NCBI GenBank assembly: GCA_042091915.1
Contig: JBELGO010000017.1
Location: 1 to 24,317, forward strand
DNA: 24,317 nucleotides
Source of the DNA: LSUCC0057 sp042091915
GTDB taxonomy: Bacteria; Pseudomonadota; Gammaproteobacteria; Pseudomonadales; Porticoccaceae
Direction: 5' to 3'
Shown: positions 16,355 to 23,681 of the stretch, piece by piece
Layout: every line of letters starts with the position of its first letter
How positions within the stretch are numbered: position 1 is the stretch's first letter
Program-made: the position numbers and the translations under genes
Notes under the pieces: generated by a model
The model's database searches: none
Seen by the model: the letters and a program-made list of their open reading frames with translations, nothing else
What the model was told of the DNA's origin: nothing

Positions 16355-16776
16355 GCGGCCAGCTGCTCTAGATAGCGCTGTACGATGAGTGCCGCCGCTA
16401 GATCGTCGATCTGATCGTGAGCCCTGGGGTTGTCAAGTTGTCGATTGTGGTGGCGCGCCTCGCGGCTGCTCAGACGCTCATCTACCCAACTCACGGCAAT
16501 ACCCGTGCGGCCGTTGAGGCGGTTGCCAAAGCGCCGCGCCAAACGCGTCAGCTCGCTGTCGCTGCCATCCATATTCAGCGGTAAGCCGACCAGTAAGCGG
16601 GCCGGTTGCCACTCTTCAATCAAGCGGGCTATAGCCTGCCACGGCGGGCCGCCATCTTTGCAGGTGAGAATCTGCAACGGCGTCACTAAACCGGTTTGCG
16701 TATGGCCAGTGGCGACACCAATTTGACGCAAGCCAAAATCAAAGCCCAGCAACTGTTCAGGTGTATTGGGAGTCAA
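16348..16776 (-). CDS. ruvX: Putative Holliday junction resolvase / pre-16S rRNA nuclease RuvX (YqgF)
   Basis: A 142-residue RNase H-fold protein of the YqgF family, needed for 5' maturation of 16S rRNA in E. coli and also named as a Holliday junction resolvase. GFDFGLRQIGVATG holds the first catalytic Asp (Asp13); VGLPLNMDGS, VDERLSS and the C-terminal DDLAAALIVQRYL supply other acidic residues. Start is ATG at 16776, six bases after the yqgE stop. It is the last gene of gshB-yqgE-ruvX and its stop lies inside the pilT coding end. Confidence 0.95.
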   Translation of the reverse strand: MTPNTPEQLLGFDFGLRQIGVATGHTQTGLVTPLQILTCKDGGPPWQAIARLIEEWQPARLLVGLPLNMDGSDSELTRLARRFGNRLNGRTGIAVSWVDERLSSREARHHNRQLDNPRAHDQIDDLAAALIVQRYLEQLAAH

Positions 16777-16782
16777 CAGCCG

Positions 16783-17358
16783 CTACCCGTGGCCGGCATC
16801 GGGTGCCAGGGCGCGCAAATCTACGCCAATCGATTGGGCTGCTGCCCGCTGGCGCTCGGCCATCGGCGTACGAAAAATGATATCGCTATCGGCGGGCACA
16901 GTCAGCCAGGCGTTGTCAGCCAGCTCTTGTTCGAGCTGGCCGGCCGACCAGGCGGAGTAGCCAATGGTCACCAGTGCGGAGTCTGGCCCGCGGCCTAGGG
17001 CGATATCGGCGAGAATATCCTGCGAAGCGGTCAGACAGATGTCGCTGTGCAGATGGGTCGTCGACTGCCACTGACGATCGCAGGCATCGTGCAAAATAAA
17101 ACCGCGATCGCGCTGTACCGGCCCACCGTCAAACAGCGGTGCCAAGCCGCACTGCTCATCAAATGTCAGCTCGAGCTGCTTGAATACCGTACTGATCGGA
17201 ATATCCAGCTGATGGTTGACGATGAAGCCCATCGCCCCCTCTGCGGTGTGTTCGCACAGGTAGATCAAAGCGCTCTCAAAAGTGGGGTCGTTGAGGCCCG
17301 GCATCGCTACTAAGAAGTGATGCTTGAGTGATTGAAATTGGGCGGTGGAATCAGTCAT
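16783..17358 (-). CDS. yqgE: YqgE/AlgH family protein
   Basis: A 191-residue UPF0301 protein. Family features are LKHHFLVAMPGLNDPTF at the N-terminus, YLCEHTAEGAMGFIVN, PLFDGGPVQRDRGFILH and the late GYSAWSAGQLEQEL. In P. aeruginosa the homologue AlgH has been tied to alginate regulation, but the biochemical role is unknown. It lies 24 bases after gshB and six before ruvX, the same trio seen across gammaproteobacteria. Confidence 0.95.
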   Translation of the reverse strand: MTDSTAQFQSLKHHFLVAMPGLNDPTFESALIYLCEHTAEGAMGFIVNHQLDIPISTVFKQLELTFDEQCGLAPLFDGGPVQRDRGFILHDACDRQWQSTTHLHSDICLTASQDILADIALGRGPDSALVTIGYSAWSAGQLEQELADNAWLTVPADSDIIFRTPMAERQRAAAQSIGVDLRALAPDAGHG

Positions 17359-17382
17359 AGAGATAATATGGCGGCGCGCAGA

Positions 17383-18348
17383 CTATTCTGCAACCCCGGC
17401 GCTATCGAGTTGGCGCACAATCGCAGCGATTAATTTATCGGCGATAGGGATCTGAGTGGCCGCTTCAATTTCGCGAAGACAGGTGGGGCTGGTGACATTG
17501 ATCTCGGTTAAATAGTCGCCGATGATATCGAGGCCAACAAACAAAAGCCCTTTCTGCTTCAAACTCGGAGCTACCGCCGTCGCAATCTCGCGATCGCGAT
17601 CGCTCAGCGGCTGCACCACGCCGCGGCCACCGGCGGCGAGGTTGCCGCGGAAATCACTGCCGGTCGGCAGCCGTGCTAGGCAGTGGTCGATCACTTCGCC
17701 GTCAACCACCAGCACCCGCTTATCGCCAGCGTCGATCTGTGGCAAAAAGCGCTGCGCCATAATCGTTTCGGTACCAAATTTTGTCAGCGTCTCCAAAATA
17801 ACATTGAGGTTTTGGTCGCCCTCACGGACACGAAAAATTGAGCTGCCACCCATACCGTCGAGGGGCTTGTAGACCACATCGCCGTGCGCTGCGTGAAACT
17901 GCTTGAGGCGAGATTGGTCGCGGCTGACCAACAGCGGAGGTGTGCAGCCATCAAACTGTGTGGCAAAGACCTTTTCGTTGCAGTCGCGCAAACTCTGGGG
18001 ACGGTTTACTACCAGCACGCCATCACGCTCGGCGGCCTCGAGGATGTAGGTCGAGTAGATAAACTCACCGTCAAAGGGCGGATCTTTGCGCATGATGATG
18101 GCGTCGAGTGCAGCGAGCGGCTGATCCACAGCTGCGCCCAAGGTGTGCCAATGTTGTGCATCGTCGAAGACTTTTAGAGCGCGCATGGCGGCGCAGGCTC
18201 TGCCGCTTTCGATGTAGAGATCGCTCTGCTCCATGTAGACCAGCTCAAAGCCGGCCCGCTGGGCCGCCAGAAGCAGGCCGAGTGTGGTATCTTTTTTAAA
18301 GTTGATGGTCTCGATAGGGTCCATCACTACCCCGAGTTTTCTAGGCAT
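17383..18348 (-). CDS. gshB: Glutathione synthetase
   Basis: The product is 321 residues (E. coli 316). It joins gamma-glutamylcysteine and glycine with ATP to make glutathione. ATP-grasp features: KLGVVMDPIETINFKKDTT at the N-terminus, IIMRKDPPFDGEFIYSTY, VYKPLDGMGGSSIFRV for the glycine-rich nucleotide loop, and FVGLDIIGDYLTEINVTSPTCLREIE with the metal-binding acidic residues. The frame stays open to 18414, but ATG at 18348 has GGAG eight bases upstream and gives the normal N-terminus. It heads gshB-yqgE-ruvX and is divergent from pilG, as in Pseudomonas. Confidence 0.97.
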   Translation of the reverse strand: MPRKLGVVMDPIETINFKKDTTLGLLLAAQRAGFELVYMEQSDLYIESGRACAAMRALKVFDDAQHWHTLGAAVDQPLAALDAIIMRKDPPFDGEFIYSTYILEAAERDGVLVVNRPQSLRDCNEKVFATQFDGCTPPLLVSRDQSRLKQFHAAHGDVVYKPLDGMGGSSIFRVREGDQNLNVILETLTKFGTETIMAQRFLPQIDAGDKRVLVVDGEVIDHCLARLPTGSDFRGNLAAGGRGVVQPLSDRDREIATAVAPSLKQKGLLFVGLDIIGDYLTEINVTSPTCLREIEAATQIPIADKLIAAIVRQLDSAGVAE

Positions 18349-18356
18349 TGGCCGCG

Positions 18357-18360
18357 CTCC
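18357..18360 (-). promoter_or_regulatory. Ribosome binding site deciding the gshB start
   Basis: GGAG on the minus strand, eight bases before ATG at 18348. The upstream candidate at 18414 would add 22 residues with no match to the family. Confidence 0.65.
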
Positions 18361-18408
18361 GTCGGTTCTGGTCAGCTGGCAACTATTGTCACCTGAGCGC
18401 CAGAGATT

Positions 18409-18421
18409 TGCCACTGTGGCA
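18409..18421. promoter_or_regulatory. Palindrome between gshB and pilG (candidate operator)
   Basis: TGCCAC-T-GTGGCA is a perfect 6-1-6 inverted repeat in the 143-base divergent gap. It lies about 60 bases from gshB and 70 from pilG, a typical place for a regulator binding site. TAGAAT at 18438-18443 on the plus strand could be a -10 box for pilG, so a protein bound at the palindrome could act on it. The bound protein is unknown. Confidence 0.35.
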
Positions 18422-18491
18422 CAAGCATTAATAGCGTTAGAATATAAAACAGAACTGACCGGGCACTGCGCCGCAACTAAGAGCTAAATAT

Positions 18492-18890
18492 ATGGACTTA
18501 TCGCCCTACCGGAAAGCGGTTATCGACGACAGCCAAACTGTGCGCGGCGCCGCTCGTGTCATCTTAGAGCAAGTGGGTGCAGAGCTTGTTGAAGCGGTAG
18601 ACGGCTTCGCTGCTGTAGTCGCCAAGCGGCCCGATCCAGTGCTGGTAGATATTATGATGCCGCGCCCCGATGGTTTGCAGCTGACCGCGATCCTCAAAGG
18701 GCACAGCGAGATGCGCCAGCTGCCGGTCGTGCTAGTCTCCAGCAAACAGAGCTTGTTCGATCAGGCGCGCGGCAAGTTAATGGGAGCCGATGGCTATCTG
18801 GTTAACCCTTTCAGCGCAGAAGAGCGGCTGACCATGGTGCGTTCGGCTCTGCCTCGCAGCGATGATCAAGTGGCTTCAATAGGGCGATAA
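18492..18890 (+). CDS. pilG: PilG-like single-domain response regulator with non-canonical active site
   Basis: A 132-residue CheY-like receiver. In Pseudomonas PilG takes phosphate from ChpA and promotes pilus extension through FimV and CyaB. The similarity is specific: VDIMMPRPDGLQLTAILK and VSSKQSLFDQARGKLMGADGYL align with PilG. Acidic pocket Asp12-Asp13, phospho-acceptor Asp53 and Ser83 (the Thr/Ser position) are present. The invariant Lys of receivers is replaced by Asn105 (YLVNPFS where PilG has YLTKPFS). The helix 2-strand 3 region is about three residues shorter than PilG. Whether it can be phosphorylated or activated is uncertain. It leads the cluster; five bases separate its stop from pilI. 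AAGAG lies eight bases before ATG. Confidence 0.88.
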   Translation: MDLSPYRKAVIDDSQTVRGAARVILEQVGAELVEAVDGFAAVVAKRPDPVLVDIMMPRPDGLQLTAILKGHSEMRQLPVVLVSSKQSLFDQARGKLMGADGYLVNPFSAEERLTMVRSALPRSDDQVASIGR

Positions 18891-18895
18891 TTGAC

Positions 18896-19408
18896 ATGAG
18901 TCACTCCTCCGATTCGGACTCCTCGGCAGCTTCGCCCTCGCAGCGCTTTGCGACATTCAGCTTGGCGGGGCAGAGTTGTGCGGTCGCCCTTGAGCAGCTC
19001 GCCGCCGTAGTGGCTCCGACCCAACTTGTTGATTTGCCGCACAGCGCCAGCTGGCTGCTCGGAGTGACAGCATGGCGCGGTCGCGCCATTAGCGTAGTGG
19101 ATGTAGCGCAGTTACTAGAGTTGAGGCTCAAATCAACGCCTACCAGTCAGAAATGGTTGATCATAGAGTGGCGCCAGCAGTGGTTGGCGCTGCAAGTTGA
19201 CAGCGTCGGCGCAATCATCACCGCCCAACACAGCCAGCCGCTGAGCCGATCGAGCGCGCTCGGTGCCCTGGCCACTGCCAGTGTGGTCGACTCGCAGGGG
19301 AGCAGCTTCACCGCGTTGAGTGTCGACAGACTCTACGACCATTTTGATCGGCGCAGCCCGTTTTTATCTCGCGCTGTAACCGGGCAGGGCGAGGCAGCAA
19401 CACAGTAG
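18896..19408 (+). CDS. pilI: CheW-like adaptor PilI
   Basis: A 170-residue CheW-domain protein that should couple the PilJ receptor to the CheA-type kinase in a cytoplasmic array under the inner membrane. After a Ser-rich N-terminal tail (about residues 2-16), the domain runs from RFATFSLAGQSCAVAL to the end. The pattern VDLPHSASWLLGVTAWRGRAISVVDVAQLL matches PilI, including the RG turn of CheW proteins, and WLALQVDSVGAII is the second subdomain. ATG at 18896 has AGGG about 11 bases upstream. It begins five bases after pilG and ends 37 bases before the pilJ start chosen here. pilH, normally between pilG and pilI, is absent. Confidence 0.92.
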   Translation: MSHSSDSDSSAASPSQRFATFSLAGQSCAVALEQLAAVVAPTQLVDLPHSASWLLGVTAWRGRAISVVDVAQLLELRLKSTPTSQKWLIIEWRQQWLALQVDSVGAIITAQHSQPLSRSSALGALATASVVDSQGSSFTALSVDRLYDHFDRRSPFLSRAVTGQGEAATQ

Positions 19409-19445
19409 GGTTGTGATTGACCGTGCAAATAACGAGAGCAAAGAT

Positions 19446-21527
19446 ATGAGTGTCTGGATAAAACGAACCCTGTTACTGGTGGCGATAGCCTCTGCAGGCG
19501 TCTGCGCCGTGTTTATTGAGCAGCTCTACCGAGCGCAGCTGGCCGATCAACAACAGCTCGACAACAGTGCGGTTTTGCGCAGCGAACTGCGTCAAATCAG
19601 TCAGCTCAGCCGCGCGGCAGCCACCGGCCAGCCAAGAGCATTTGAGCGCTTAGACGAGAGTGATCAAGCGCTCCACCGCAGCTGGAGGCGGCTCTACAAG
19701 CAGCTGCACAGCGAAGCGAATGGACGCGGACAGCCAGTGCCAGCGGCGCTGCGCAGCTTTGCCCAAGAGTTAGTCGTACTGCGCCGCGAGTTGGCCGGTT
19801 TGCTCGCACAGCGCCAAGCGGCGAGCGATTGGCAGACATTGGTGGCGGCATCTGCGCGCGCTCTGCCGGCACTGGAGGAGAACCTGGCAGAGCAAGTGGA
19901 GGCGCTGATTGCCGCCGACGCACAGACCGCCACCGTAGTCATGGCGCAGCAGCAGTTGTGGCAATTGCAGCGTTTTGACCGCGGCATTGCCGAGTTGGCG
20001 GGCAGTGATGAGGCGATGGCTGTCAGCCAACTGCAACAGACAGCAGCAAAAATCAGCCAAGCGCTGCAGGCTTTAGAGACAATTTCTGCAGGCAATGGTG
20101 CGGCGACACAGTTTCTCGAAGTAAGCGCCGCGCTGTCAAAATTTGAGCGCAGTCTGCCGAGTTTTATATTGCTGCAACAGGGCGCAGAGCGCGCGCGCAG
20201 TTACCCACAGCCGCTGTTGACAGAGTTAGATCTTATTGAGCGAGAGATTCGCCGTCGCGCCGCGCAGCCGCTCTGGCAGCGGGCACCCCAACCGCTGCGC
20301 TGGGCGGCATTAACTGCTTTGCTGGCTGCGCTGCTATACCTGCTAGTGGTGTGGCGAACCGCGGCCGTCAGTACCCGTTTGTTGCGACTTCAACAACAGC
20401 AGCAGCAGGCGGAACTTGAGGCGTTAATTAGCGATCTCAACGCTGTCGGTGAAGGCGATTTAACCCGCCAGCTAACCGCCCAGAGCGGTACCACTGCAGT
20501 AGTGGCCGAATCGCTCAATAGCGCTGTGGAGGCGCTGCGCAGACTGGTCGCCGCTGCGGCTCGGCAGTCATTGCAGATCGGTGAGCAGAGCGAAGCACAG
20601 CAGAGCGTATCGCAGGCGCTGCAGCAGGGTTCGCAGTTGCAGCTCGAACAGCTCGGTGCAGCCAATAAAAGCTTGCAGCAGTTAGTGGCCTCTGTAGAGG
20701 CGACAGCTGGACGCGCGCTAGAGTCACAAAAAATGGCCGAGCAGGCGCGCCAAACTGCTGCCGAGGGCGCACTGCGAGTTGCCGAGAGCTCTGCTAGTAT
20801 TGATCAGATAGACAGTGCGCTTGGCGCTGCGGCCGACTCTCTTGGCGAACTCAAAGGCAGTGCAGAGCAGATTGGCAAGATAGCTGCAGTCATCTCAGAA
20901 ATTGCCGATCAGACCAATGTCATGGCGCTCAATGCCGCTATTCAAGCGACCGGTTCGGGAGATGAAGCGCGCGGCTTCGCCGTAGTCGCCGATGAGATTC
21001 AACGCCTTGCCGAGAGTGCTGCCGGCGCGGCCGCAGAGATAGCTGAATTGCTCAACAGCGTAGCAGAGCACAGCGGTGCCGCTGATATTGCTATGCAAAA
21101 AAGTTGCGCTGAGCTGGGTCAGGGCAAGCAGCGAATAGCCGCCGCTGGCGAGGCGCTTGAGGCGATTGACAACAGCACTAACCAGCTGCTGCCAATTATT
21201 GCCGAAATTTCTTCGAGCAGTGCAGTGCAAGCGGCGCAAGCCGAGCAGATCGCGTCCCGAATGAGTGAGGTGGAGGATCAGGCCGACGCCACGCTATCGC
21301 GCAGTCGGGCCAATGCCCAGAGCAGTGATCAGCTGGCACTGTTGGCGGTCGAGATAAGCCGGTCGATCAGCCACTTCTCTCTGGGTGAGTTGGCGCACAG
21401 AAGCAGCGAGGGGACGCAGCAGTCTGGTGCACAAGATGAACCCGAAGTGAATCCGCTAGAGGCCTTTGAGCGCGAGATAGAACAGCTTTTGGCCAATACC
21501 CCCAAACCGGGTGCCGAGCGCGAATGA
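19446..21527 (+). CDS. pilJ: PilJ-like methyl-accepting chemoreceptor
   Basis: A 693-residue transmembrane receptor for the pilus chemosensory array. TM1 is about residues 9-24, a helical periplasmic sensor region of some 260 residues follows, and TM2 is about 285-303 (LRWAALTALLAALLYLLVVW). A HAMP-like stretch with GEGDLTRQL is next, then a long coiled coil rich in Gln, Ala, Ser and Glu. The signalling tip, about 484-520, reads EIADQTNVMALNAAIQAT then RGFAVVADEIQRLAES. The spacing in the tip fits PilJ, but Gly before RGF is Ala and the LAERS motif is LAESA. No C-terminal methyltransferase-binding pentapeptide is seen. ATG at 19446 (GAGAG seven bases upstream) is preferred over GTG 19413, whose site is too close. 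The TGA overlaps the next gene as ATGA. Confidence 0.9.
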   Translation: MSVWIKRTLLLVAIASAGVCAVFIEQLYRAQLADQQQLDNSAVLRSELRQISQLSRAAATGQPRAFERLDESDQALHRSWRRLYKQLHSEANGRGQPVPAALRSFAQELVVLRRELAGLLAQRQAASDWQTLVAASARALPALEENLAEQVEALIAADAQTATVVMAQQQLWQLQRFDRGIAELAGSDEAMAVSQLQQTAAKISQALQALETISAGNGAATQFLEVSAALSKFERSLPSFILLQQGAERARSYPQPLLTELDLIEREIRRRAAQPLWQRAPQPLRWAALTALLAALLYLLVVWRTAAVSTRLLRLQQQQQQAELEALISDLNAVGEGDLTRQLTAQSGTTAVVAESLNSAVEALRRLVAAAARQSLQIGEQSEAQQSVSQALQQGSQLQLEQLGAANKSLQQLVASVEATAGRALESQKMAEQARQTAAEGALRVAESSASIDQIDSALGAAADSLGELKGSAEQIGKIAAVISEIADQTNVMALNAAIQATGSGDEARGFAVVADEIQRLAESAAGAAAEIAELLNSVAEHSGAADIAMQKSCAELGQGKQRIAAAGEALEAIDNSTNQLLPIIAEISSSSAVQAAQAEQIASRMSEVEDQADATLSRSRANAQSSDQLALLAVEISRSISHFSLGELAHRSSEGTQQSGAQDEPEVNPLEAFEREIEQLLANTPKPGAERE

Positions 21528-22045
21528 GCTGTGCCGAACTAGCGATACAGCTCGACGAACATATCGCCTCTTCCGCAGCCACTCTGGCCGGAGGCCTGTG
21601 GTCGCAATGGGCTGAGCTGTATGGGCTGTTAATTGCGGCCAATCGCAGCGAGGATGCCGCCCGTGTCGAGCAAGCGTTTGCTGCCGCGTCCATTCCAGAA
21701 GCAGAGCCCACCGCGGTGCAAACTGCACAAAGGGCATTAGCAGAGCAGATCTGCGTCTCTATCATTGTTATCGAGAGGTTGCTTGACCAGTCAGATTTCA
21801 GTGTGGCGGTTGCACAGATAGCTGCGCAGTTGGATCAGTACAGCAGAGAGCTGGATCAGCGTATTCATGCTGTCGAGTTAACATCGATAGCGAATTTGTT
21901 GGCTGCACTACAGGTTGTGTTGGCGCGTCGCTACGGCTCTGAGCCGCTTGAGATCGCAGTACTTTCGCCAGCTACTCAGAACGATCTGACCGACATAGCG
22001 AAGACAGTGGCAGCACAACATTGGCGCGGAGGCCAATATGGCTGA
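21524..22045 (+). CDS. Unrecognised 173-residue helical protein inside the pil/chp cluster
   Basis: I do not recognise this protein. It is predicted soluble and almost wholly alpha-helical, rich in Ala, Leu, Gln and Glu, with no signal peptide, membrane helix, Walker loop, SAM-binding glycine motif or His-phosphotransfer signature (no HxLKG). It begins ATGA over the pilJ stop and ends eight bases inside the following kinase gene, so its frame is locked to both neighbours and it is very probably a real gene of the same operon. In Pseudomonas this slot holds pilK, a CheR-type methyltransferase, which it does not resemble. A degenerate FimL- or ChpA-N-terminus-like helical module is possible but speculative. 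Confidence 0.8.
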   Translation: MSCAELAIQLDEHIASSAATLAGGLWSQWAELYGLLIAANRSEDAARVEQAFAAASIPEAEPTAVQTAQRALAEQICVSIIVIERLLDQSDFSVAVAQIAAQLDQYSRELDQRIHAVELTSIANLLAALQVVLARRYGSEPLEIAVLSPATQNDLTDIAKTVAAQHWRGGQYG

Positions 22046-23600
22046 ACAAAACCCAAGCCTACACAAGCTGTTTATAGAAGAGGCGCATGAGCGGCTCGCA
22101 GCGCTTTTACAACTGGTGGAACCTGTGGCGGCCACGGCGCCGCTCAGTGAAGAAGTGGTAAAGCAATTTTGTCACCAGCTCCACGCGCTCAAAGGAAGTG
22201 CGCGGATGGTCGGGGCAGAGCCGTTGGCAGAGCTGGCGCACACTTTGGAGAGCGAGTTGAGTGACCCTGCCAATGTGGCACAGCAGAGCCGCCTGGAGTG
22301 GCGAGAGAGAATTGATAACCTCCATGCCATGCTCGGCTCGGACTCTATCGGCGACTATAAGATTGGCTCTGGTGCTGTCTCACTCGCCCCCACTGCACTG
22401 CCGTTGAGTCAGCAGCGCATCGCAGTCGAGCCAGCGGCACTGGATAATTTGATCCATCAGATGGTGGAGGCAGGTGTTGCACAGCAGCTGTTGCTCAGCC
22501 AGCTGCAAGCGGTGAGTGAAGAGCTCCCTAAAGCTGAGTATCGCTCACTCAAGTTAGCCCATCAGCGTCAGCTAGTGCTTCTCGAGGCTCAGCAGCGTCA
22601 ACTGATAGCGTTGAGTATGGTGCCAATAAACAGTGTTTTACCGCGCTGGCGAGAGCTGGTTCGGACCGTCTCGGTTGATCTGGATCGCTCGGTTGAGTTG
22701 CGTATCGATATCGATACCAGCGCACAAGTCGACAGAACGGTATTGGAACAGCTAGTGCCGCTTGTCGAACACCTGCTGCGCAATGCCATCTGCCACGGTA
22801 TCGAACCGCGCGAACAGCGCAGTGCTGTCGGCAAAGGTCCGAGTGGCCTAATAAAAGTCAGCTGTCAATGCCGTGAGGCGGTGTTGACGGTGGTCGTCGA
22901 AGACGACGGGCGCGGTATCGATTTCGATCGGCTCAGTGAGATTGCGGCCCAGCGCGGTCTTCTGCACGGCAGCGATGCTCAGCGCCAACCGCTGTTGGTC
23001 GCAGCGCTATTGCGCGGGGGGTTGAGCGGTGCCAGTCAGCTCTCGGCGATTGCCGGGCGCGGAATAGGCCTGGCAGCTGTTGCAAGTACGGCGCGCGATC
23101 TGGGTGGTGCGCTACATCTGCACAGCGAGCCGGGCGGCGGTAGTCGTTTTGTACTGCAGCTACCGATATCCATTGAGTTGCGGCGCGTTTTAGCGGTGCG
23201 GGTCGGCGGCTGCGACTATCTGCTCAGCGGGAGCGCAGTTCAACGTGTAGAGACCTTTGCCTCACTCAGTGAGGGGCGTGAAATCTGCGGAGAGAGCTAT
23301 CCGTTGGCGGATCTGGCCAAACTTTTAGGTTCCAAGCCCACTCAAGCTGAGCACTCCAGTGCCGCAGTTTTAGTAGATTGCGACGGTTGGCAGTTGGCGC
23401 TGCGTGTCGACAGTGTCGGCGACTACAGTGAGCAGCGAGTGGAATCACTCGGCGCGCCGGCCACACTAATCCCCGGTGTTGCGGGCGCTCTGTTGGGCGA
23501 TGATGGTGCCCCGTGCTTGGTGCTCGACCTACTCGATCTATTGCGCGCGGTGCGCGCCGGTCAGTTGCCGCTGGCTGCCGAGCAGCTTTTAGACCGCTAG
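22038..23600 (+). CDS. chpA: Short ChpA-like CheA-type histidine kinase
   Basis: A 520-residue cytoplasmic hybrid-less kinase. One Hpt domain (about 1-100) carries the phospho-acceptor His49 in FCHQLHALKGSARMVGA, the form seen in ChpA rather than in flagellar CheA. A helical dimerisation region (about 130-195), ATPase domain (about 200-376) and CheW-like P5 domain (about 377-505) follow. The N box has Asn249 in LLRNAICHGIE, G1 is DDGRGID (289-295) and G2 is GRGIG (340-344). The usual Asp in NAxDHG is Cys252, and the Met-Asp after G2 is replaced by Leu-Ala-Ala-Val. P. aeruginosa ChpA is about 2,470 residues with many Hpt-like domains and a C-terminal receiver; both are absent. It overlaps the previous gene by eight bases. 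Orthology to ChpA is inferred from context and the Hpt motif. Confidence 0.85.
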   Translation: MAEQNPSLHKLFIEEAHERLAALLQLVEPVAATAPLSEEVVKQFCHQLHALKGSARMVGAEPLAELAHTLESELSDPANVAQQSRLEWRERIDNLHAMLGSDSIGDYKIGSGAVSLAPTALPLSQQRIAVEPAALDNLIHQMVEAGVAQQLLLSQLQAVSEELPKAEYRSLKLAHQRQLVLLEAQQRQLIALSMVPINSVLPRWRELVRTVSVDLDRSVELRIDIDTSAQVDRTVLEQLVPLVEHLLRNAICHGIEPREQRSAVGKGPSGLIKVSCQCREAVLTVVVEDDGRGIDFDRLSEIAAQRGLLHGSDAQRQPLLVAALLRGGLSGASQLSAIAGRGIGLAAVASTARDLGGALHLHSEPGGGSRFVLQLPISIELRRVLAVRVGGCDYLLSGSAVQRVETFASLSEGREICGESYPLADLAKLLGSKPTQAEHSSAAVLVDCDGWQLALRVDSVGDYSEQRVESLGAPATLIPGVAGALLGDDGAPCLVLDLLDLLRAVRAGQLPLAAEQLLDR

Positions 23601-23638
23601 TCACTGATGCGTGTGTCCCACCGGGCGAACATTATTGC

Positions 23639-23644
23639 TAGAAT
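23639..23644 (+). promoter_or_regulatory. Candidate extended -10 promoter of rpe
   Basis: TGCTAGAAT combines a TGn extension with TAGAAT, a five-of-six -10 match, 38 bases before rpe. No -35 box stands out. No terminator is seen after the kinase gene, so rpe may also be read through from the pil cluster. Confidence 0.4.
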
Positions 23645-23681
23645 GGCGCTCAAATTAAGTCACTTTACTAGGTAGTTCTCC

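Noticed and set aside
18415..18433. Possible sigma-54 promoter before pilG, with TGGCAC at 18417-18422
   Set aside because: The -24 half matches, but at the -12 position the essential GC is missing (the sequence reads TTAA), so it does not fit.
18492..18890. Frameshift or degraded pilG as an explanation of the missing Lys
   Set aside because: The frame is open end to end, and residues on both sides (ADGYL before, PFSAEE after) align with PilG, so the change is a substitution and not a shift.
19606..20772. Several minus-strand frames of 80-130 residues opposite pilJ, rich in Cys and Ser
   Set aside because: They mirror the Ala/Gln-rich codons of pilJ read backwards and have no coherent domain.
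21524..22045. The 173-residue protein as a divergent PilK methyltransferase
   Set aside because: It is too short and has no glycine-rich SAM-binding motif; helical composition does not fit a CheR fold.
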